Positions 58,985 through 64,000 of a DNA stretch of 64,000 nucleotides are shown piece by piece. Every line of letters starts with the position of its first letter. Position 1 is the first letter of the stretch. The stretch comes from Nonomuraea rhodomycinica (GTDB lineage Bacteria; Actinomycetota; Actinomycetes; Streptosporangiales; Streptosporangiaceae): assembly GCF_013363995.1 (NCBI RefSeq), contig NZ_JABWGO010000002.1, forward strand, positions 248,001-312,000, in the 5' to 3' direction. The translations under genes and the position numbers were made by a program. The notes under the pieces are model-generated. The model did no database searches. It was not told the origin of the DNA and worked only from the letters and a program-made list of their open reading frames with translations.

Positions 58985-61900
58985 CTACTCGGACGGCTCC
59001 AGGTACGCGGTCTGGACGAGCCGCGCGCCGAACCGGCGGTCCACGTAGAAGCCGCGGCCCGGCGGCAGCGGCTGCGGCCGGACGTTGCCGAACAGCGCTC
59101 CCTCGTCCTTGTTGCCCGACATGATCAGCGCCGGGGAGGCCATCTCCTTCATCCGCTGCACCGCCGAGTCGTACAGGGCCCGGCTGGCGCCGCCCATCTG
59201 GCGGGCGAGGATGAGGTGCAGGCCGATGTCGCGGGCCTGCGGCAGCAGGTCGGCCAGCCCCTGCAGCGGGCTGGTCGACGAGGTCGCGACGAGGTCGTAG
59301 TCGTCCACGACGATGTACAGGTCGGACCCCTCCCACCAGCTTCGGGAGCGGAGCTGCTCGGGCGTCAGGTCGGCGGGCGGCAGCCGCTTGAGCAGGGCGC
59401 TGCGGGCGTCGTTGACGAGGTCCGTCGCGGCCTTGCTGGAGGCGGCGTAGCCGATGCGGTGGTCGGTGACCGCCGTGTCGAGCAGCGCCCGGCGGTAGTC
59501 GATCACGATCATCATGGCCTCCCTGGGCGTCTTCCGCGCGACCAGGCCCTCCATGATCAGCTTCAGCACGTTGCTCTTGCCGCACTCGGTGTCGCCGAAC
59601 ACCACGAAGTGCGGATCGGTGTCGAAGTCGAGCAGCACCGGCGACAGCGACGCCTCGTCGATGCCGAGCGCGATCCGGCCCGGCCCGGTCTCGTCCGGCC
59701 CGGGCAGGGACGCGGCGGGCAGCAACGACGGCAGCAGGCGCACCGGAGGGGCCTGCGGCCCCTGCCAGGAGGCGCTCATGATGTCCACGAGCGAGCGCAC
59801 GCCGTCGGCCAGGTCCTCGGTGCCGCGCACGCCGTCGATGCGGGGCAGCGCCGACAGGAAGTGCATGCCCTCCTTGGTCAGGCCGCGGCCCGGGGTGCCC
59901 TCGGGCACGGCCAGCGCGGCCTTGCGGTTGACCTCCGACTCGTACGCGTCACCGAGCTTGAACTCCAGCCGCGTGCCGAACAGGTCCCGGATGCTGGCCC
60001 GGAACTCCGACCACTTGTTGGTGGAGGCGACCACGTGGATGCCGTAGCCGAGGCCGCGGGCGGCCAGGTCGGTGATCACGGCCTCCAGGCCCTCGAACTC
60101 CTGGCGGATCGTCAGCCAGCCGTCGACCACCAGGAACACGTCACCCCAGCCGTCGCCCTCGATGGTGCCGTCGGCGACCTGCCGCCGGTAGGTGACCATC
60201 GAGTCGATGCCCCTGTCGGTGAAGTCGCGCTCGCGCCGCTGGAGCAGGCCGGCGACCTCGGCGACGGTCCGGCGCACCCGCTCGGCGTCGAGGCGGCTGG
60301 CCACGCCGCCGACGTGCGGCAGCCCCTCCAGCGAGCCGAGCGTGCCGCCGCCGAAGTCGAGGCAGTAGAACTGCACCTCGCGAGGTGTGTGGGTGAGCGC
60401 CATGCTGGTGATCAGGGTGCGGATCGCGTTGCTCTTGCCGCTCTGGGTGCCGCCGGCGACGCCGACGTGGCCGGCCGCGCCCGACAGGTCCAGCCAGTAC
60501 GGGTCGCGCCGCTGCTCGAACGGCTTGTCGATGATGCCGACGACGGCGTGCAGCCGGCCCCGGCCGTCCCAGCCCGGCGTGGACAGGCCCAGCTCGGGGG
60601 TGACGGACAGCGGCGGCAGCAGGTGCGCGAGGGTGGGCGGCTCGCCGAGCGGCGGCAGCCAGATCGGGTGGGCGGCCGGGCCCTGGCCGGCCAGCCGCTC
60701 CACGACGATGTCGAGCAGGCTGCGCTGCGGCCCCTTCTCCTCGGCCGGCGCCACCTCCTTGGCGGGCTGCTCGACGACGGGGATCGGCACGTGGCCGGGG
60801 CCGTACTCGACGATCTGGGTCTGGATCACCGAGCCGCCGTCGGCCGGGACGTGGCGCGGGTCGGCCTGGTAGGGCCCGGACACGTACGCGGCCTTGAACC
60901 GGGTCATGCCCGTCGTGTCGAATTTGAGGAAGCCGTTGCCGGGGGCCGACGGCAGCTCGTAGGCATCGGCCACGCCCAGCACGACGCGGCTCTCCATCGC
61001 GGAGAAGGTGCGCAGGCCGATGCGGTACGACAGGTGGGTGTCGAGGCCGCGCAGGCGGCCCTCCTCCAGCCGCTGCGAGGCGAGCAGCAGGTGCACGCCG
61101 AGTGAGCGGCCGAGCCGGCCGATCATCACGAACAGCTCGATGAACTCCGGCTTGGCCGACAGCAGCTCGCTGAACTCGTCCAGCACCACGAACAGCGTCG
61201 GCATCGGCGCCAGGTCGGCGCCCTGCTCGCGGGCCCGCTCGTAGTCGCGCAGCGAGGCGTAGTTGCCGGCCGCCCGCAGCAGCTCCTGGCGGCGCACCAT
61301 CTCGCCGTGCAGCGCGTCGTGCATGCGGTCGACCAGGGGCAGCTCGTCCTCCAGGTTGGTGATGACCGCGGAGACGTGGGAGAGCGACTCCAGCCCGAGG
61401 AACGTGGCGCCGCCCTTGAAGTCGACGAGGACGAAGTTGAGGATCTCGGAGGAGTGGGTGACGGCCAGGCCGAGCACCAGCGTGCGCAGCAGCTCGCTCT
61501 TGCCGGAGCCGGTGGCGCCGATGACCAGGCCGTGCGGGCCCATGCCGCCCTGCGCCGACTCCTTGATGTCCAGCTCGACCACGCGGCCGTCGGCGCCGAG
61601 GCCGATGGGCACGCGCAGCCGGTTGCGGCCGGCCCGGGGGCGCCAGGTCAGCGCCGGGTCGAGGCGCAGGGGGTCGCCGATGCCGAGCAGGTCGGTCAGC
61701 GTGGTGTTGGCCGCGAGCACGTCCTCCGGCTCGCCGGCGCTGGCGGCCGAGGCGCGCAGCGGGGCGAGCTGCCTGGCCAGGCCCTCGGCGCGCAGGTAGT
61801 CGAGCTGGTCGGCGTCGCCGAGCCGGGTCTTGGTCTCCTTGCCGGTGTGGTCGATCTTGACCATGTGGAACCCGTCGGGCTGCACGTCCAGCCGCAGGGT

Positions 61901-62965
61901 GCTCTTCTCCTCGACCGCGCCGGTGTTGCCGGACAGGTCGAGCACCGTGACGCCCTGGATGGCGTCGGTGCCGAGCTGCGAGTCGTGCGGCACGTGCCCG
62001 CCGTCCACGATGAGCACGTGGTACGGCAGCGCGTCACCGGCCGAGCCGGGCCGGAACCGGGCGCGCTCCTTCAGCTCGTTGCCCACGAGGCGGTCCAGCT
62101 CGCTGAGGTTCTCGGCCATGAGCCGGACCTGGCCGGCGCCGTCCGTCTCGTCGGGGTGCAGCGCGTGCGGCAGCCACTTGATCCAGTCCCAGTGGGCCAT
62201 CCACTCCTCGTCGGCGCACACCATGACGCGCAGGTCGTCCGGCGAGTGGAACACCGCCATCTGGCCGACCATGGCCCGCACCATGTCGCGCACGGCCACC
62301 GGGTCGCCGGTGATCCTGATCCGGGCGAACGAGCCGAGGGCGACGGCCACGGGCAGCCGGGCCACCGTCGCGTGCGCCCGCACGAACCTGCGCAGCGCGC
62401 CGGCCGACAGGGCGTCGAGGTCCTCGACGGGCTTGGAGTCCGGCGGGATGAGCTGGATGGCCAGCTTCTGCACGCCCGTGCCGAGCCGTACCGTGCTGAA
62501 GTCGTCGTCGCGGGCGCGGCGCTCCCACAGACGGGGGCCCATCGCGATCCACCACAGCGCGTCGGGCTCGGGGCCGCTCCACTCCAGCGCCTCGCGCTGC
62601 TGCTTGGCGGCCCGTCTGACCTTGCTCCGCACCTGCGACAGGTAGCGGAAGAAGTCGCGGCGGGCGCCGTTGAGCCGGTACCTGCGCTCGCCGGCCTGCC
62701 GGCCCATCTGGCCGATCGTCATGCCGACCATGGACACCGCGAACATGCCGCTGGCCACGTACATGATGGGGTTGGAGTTGCCGCCCGCCGTGAACATCAG
62801 CGCCATCGCCGCGCCGCCCGCCAGCATCGGCAGGTACGTGAGCACCATCATGAACCCCTGCCCCTGCACCTCCGGGATCTCCGGCGGCGACTCCAGCAGG
62901 ATCTCTCCGCGGGGTGGTTTGGGGCTTGGGCGCCGCTCGGGACGCCTTACTACGACGATGCTCAC
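58985..62965 (-). CDS. eccC: EccC: type VII secretion FtsK/SpoIIIE-like triple ATPase
   Basis: This 1326-residue motor ATPase is of usual EccC length. Two N-terminal TM segments (MVLTYLPMLAGGAAMALMF; YVASGMFAVSMVGMTIG) are followed by three FtsK/SpoIIIE domains with Walker A motifs GATGSGKS (~482), GGTQSGKS (~837) and GDTECGKS (~1122). The first has a full Walker B (LFVVLDEFSEL); the second (VFLVVDGW) and third (LYIVVDDY) lack the Glu, in line with regulatory and substrate-binding roles known for these domains. GTG 62965 is chosen: GGAGG lies ~11 nt upstream and the protein then opens SIVVVRRPERRP. It is divergent from EccD. Confidence 0.95.
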   Translation of the reverse strand: MSIVVVRRPERRPSPKPPRGEILLESPPEIPEVQGQGFMMVLTYLPMLAGGAAMALMFTAGGNSNPIMYVASGMFAVSMVGMTIGQMGRQAGERRYRLNGARRDFFRYLSQVRSKVRRAAKQQREALEWSGPEPDALWWIAMGPRLWERRARDDDFSTVRLGTGVQKLAIQLIPPDSKPVEDLDALSAGALRRFVRAHATVARLPVAVALGSFARIRITGDPVAVRDMVRAMVGQMAVFHSPDDLRVMVCADEEWMAHWDWIKWLPHALHPDETDGAGQVRLMAENLSELDRLVGNELKERARFRPGSAGDALPYHVLIVDGGHVPHDSQLGTDAIQGVTVLDLSGNTGAVEEKSTLRLDVQPDGFHMVKIDHTGKETKTRLGDADQLDYLRAEGLARQLAPLRASAASAGEPEDVLAANTTLTDLLGIGDPLRLDPALTWRPRAGRNRLRVPIGLGADGRVVELDIKESAQGGMGPHGLVIGATGSGKSELLRTLVLGLAVTHSSEILNFVLVDFKGGATFLGLESLSHVSAVITNLEDELPLVDRMHDALHGEMVRRQELLRAAGNYASLRDYERAREQGADLAPMPTLFVVLDEFSELLSAKPEFIELFVMIGRLGRSLGVHLLLASQRLEEGRLRGLDTHLSYRIGLRTFSAMESRVVLGVADAYELPSAPGNGFLKFDTTGMTRFKAAYVSGPYQADPRHVPADGGSVIQTQIVEYGPGHVPIPVVEQPAKEVAPAEEKGPQRSLLDIVVERLAGQGPAAHPIWLPPLGEPPTLAHLLPPLSVTPELGLSTPGWDGRGRLHAVVGIIDKPFEQRRDPYWLDLSGAAGHVGVAGGTQSGKSNAIRTLITSMALTHTPREVQFYCLDFGGGTLGSLEGLPHVGGVASRLDAERVRRTVAEVAGLLQRRERDFTDRGIDSMVTYRRQVADGTIEGDGWGDVFLVVDGWLTIRQEFEGLEAVITDLAARGLGYGIHVVASTNKWSEFRASIRDLFGTRLEFKLGDAYESEVNRKAALAVPEGTPGRGLTKEGMHFLSALPRIDGVRGTEDLADGVRSLVDIMSASWQGPQAPPVRLLPSLLPAASLPGPDETGPGRIALGIDEASLSPVLLDFDTDPHFVVFGDTECGKSNVLKLIMEGLVARKTPREAMMIVIDYRRALLDTAVTDHRIGYAASSKAATDLVNDARSALLKRLPPADLTPEQLRSRSWWEGSDLYIVVDDYDLVATSSTSPLQGLADLLPQARDIGLHLILARQMGGASRALYDSAVQRMKEMASPALIMSGNKDEGALFGNVRPQPLPPGRGFYVDRRFGARLVQTAYLEPSE

Positions 62966-62994
62966 CGTGAGACGGTCCTCCGTATCGATTGGTG

Positions 62995-63012
62995 CCCTTC
63001 TTACCAGAAGGG
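62995..63012. promoter_or_regulatory. Inverted repeat in the eccC/eccD divergent promoter
   Basis: CCCTTCT (62995-63001) and AGAAGGG (63006-63012) form a perfect 7-bp dyad with a 4-nt centre, midway between the two divergent starts. GGT and ACC flanks extend it imperfectly. It may be an operator that controls both secretion genes. Confidence 0.45.
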
Positions 63013-63064
63013 ACCCAGTATGTTCTCTGTTGTCCATGGCGTTCGTGGGACGGAGTGACGACAC

Positions 63065-64000
63065 ATGGGACCTATGGTCCATGGGCCGGCCGTATCGGGG
63101 CCGATCCCGCACGGCCCGCCGGCGGGGCCGCCCGGTCCACCCGGGCCACCCGGCCCGCCCGGGCCGCCGTATCCGCCCGGGCCCCCGCACCTGCCGGGAC
63201 CGCCGCAGGGACCCTTCCAGGGGCCGATCCGGCAGGGCGCGCTCGCGCAGGTGCCCGTGCCGCTGCCCCCGCTGTGCCACGTGACGATCGTGGGGCCGAG
63301 GAAGAAGGCCGACCTGGCGCTGCCCGCCGACATCCCCCTCCCGCACGTGCTGCCCAACCTGCTGCGCGCGCTCGACGAGGTGGGCGGCGAGGCGGCGGCG
63401 GCCCCCGGCTGGACCCTCCAGCGTCTCGGCGGCGCCCCCCTCGACCTCGGCCAGAGCCTCGGCGAGCTCGGCATCCTCGACGGCGAGGTGCTCTACCTGC
63501 GCCCGCGGGAGGCGATCCTGCCGCCCGCGCTGTTCGACGACGTGGCCGACGTGGTCGCGACCGGCGTGAAGAACGCCTCCGGCCCCTGGTCCAACCGGCA
63601 CACCCGGCTCGCCGGAGCCACCGGCGCCCTCGGCGTGCTGGTCGCCGGCGCGATCGCGCTCATGACCTCGGGGGCGCCGGCGCTGGTCGTCACGGTGGTC
63701 GCCGGGGTGCTCTCCATCGTGCTGCTGGCGACGGGCGCGGTGCTGTCCAGGGCGGTCGGCGACTCGCTCGCGGGCGCGCTCATCGGCCACGCCGCGCTGC
63801 CGTACGGCTTCCTGGCCGGGCTGTTCGCCCCGGCGAGCGGCGGCGTCCTGGCGAACATCGGCGCGCCGCACGCGCTGGCCGCGTTCGCCTGCACCGCGCT
63901 GGTCGCGACGATCGGCGGCGTGCTCATCTCGGACGGCGTGCCGGGCTTCCTCGGCACGTCCATCGCCTCGACGGCCGGGGCCATCGGCGCGGCCGTCATC
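63065..64000 (+). CDS. eccD: EccD: type VII secretion membrane channel protein, C-terminus cut by window edge
   Basis: This frame is open to the window end (312 codons seen). A Pro/Gly-rich N-terminus of about 60 residues precedes a ubiquitin-like YukD domain (LCHVTIVGPRKKADLALPADIPLPHVLPNLLRAL... LDLGQSLGELGILDGEVLYLRP). Repeated TM helices then begin (LAGATGALGVLVAGAIALM, LVVTVVAGVLSIVLLATG, LAAFACTALVATIGGVLI). EccD normally has eleven TMs and lines the membrane complex with EccB, EccC and EccE; EccB and EccE are not in the window. ATG 63065 has GGAG about 10 nt upstream. It is divergent from EccC across a 99-nt gap. Confidence 0.9.
   Translation, partial: MGPMVHGPAVSGPIPHGPPAGPPGPPGPPGPPGPPYPPGPPHLPGPPQGPFQGPIRQGALAQVPVPLPPLCHVTIVGPRKKADLALPADIPLPHVLPNLLRALDEVGGEAAAAPGWTLQRLGGAPLDLGQSLGELGILDGEVLYLRPREAILPPALFDDVADVVATGVKNASGPWSNRHTRLAGATGALGVLVAGAIALMTSGAPALVVTVVAGVLSIVLLATGAVLSRAVGDSLAGALIGHAALPYGFLAGLFAPASGGVLANIGAPHALAAFACTALVATIGGVLISDGVPGFLGTSIASTAGAIGAAVI

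Noticed and set aside
58973-63058. Two long plus-strand frames opposite eccC (about 710 and 583 codons)
   Set aside because: They are antisense shadows of EccC, with Arg/Gly/Val/His-rich composition and no recognisable domains. EccC on the minus strand has full motifs.
62966-63871. N-terminal extension of EccC to about 1628 residues
   Set aside because: It would run antisense through eccD and across the promoter region. The usual EccC length is reached from GTG 62965.

Overview
The window is a high-GC actinomycete chromosome segment. GC-rich third codon positions, many GTG/TTG starts, ATGA-type stop/start overlaps, an actinobacterial LpdA-type quinone reductase, an AccA3-like biotin carboxylase and an ESX (type VII) secretion locus together suggest a Streptosporangiales/Nonomuraea-like organism; that placement is inference. 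No rRNA, tRNA, CRISPR array or intact insertion sequence was found.

Region 1 (1-8.3 kb) is general metabolism: an M20 peptidase co-transcribed with a double-length Lrp/AsnC regulator, a divergent MHS-type major facilitator, a gamma-glutamylcyclotransferase-like protein, an LpdA-type flavoprotein, a MalY/PatB-type aminotransferase, a DinB-like protein, and a CGNR zinc-finger regulator whose divergent promoter carries a perfect 33-bp palindrome. A decayed transglutaminase-like gene follows.

Region 2 (8.3-28.5 kb) looks like a xyloglucan-utilisation island: GH31 alpha-xylosidase, a CUT1 ABC importer (binding protein, two permeases), a secreted GH3, a secreted GH74-CBM2 xyloglucanase, a second ABC importer, a ROK repressor, a cytoplasmic GH3 and a LacI repressor. 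Three related operator-like sites lie before the GH31 operon, before GH74 and between the ROK gene and the second importer. A separate 16-bp palindrome precedes the second GH3 and probably belongs to LacI. No ABC ATPase is encoded, so a shared MsiK-type ATPase elsewhere is likely.

Region 3 (28.5-40.7 kb) is signalling and envelope genes: a PadR regulator with its palindrome, an alpha/beta hydrolase, two NarL/DesK-type two-component pairs, a secreted protein, a CPBP-family membrane protease, an unpaired histidine kinase with an unusual C-terminal membrane and outer domain, an NTF2-like protein, a 7 x 22-bp tandem repeat, and a Gly-rich TPM-like membrane protein.

Region 4 (41-64 kb) opens with a biotin carboxylase and then holds an ESX/type VII locus: WXG100 protein, mycosin, a membrane pseudokinase, a YbaB-like protein, three gene pairs each made of a ~100-residue helical protein followed by a larger protein, a WD40 protein, EccC and EccD (cut by the window end). 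The larger partners are a membrane protein, a WXG-lytic transglycosylase fusion and a 2015-residue protein. The last joins a CpnT-like N-terminal domain to three diverged copies of a metzincin-like module, only one of which keeps HExxHxxGxxD. It is the best candidate here for an undescribed system: a secreted multi-module effector with one live and two apparently dead protease units.
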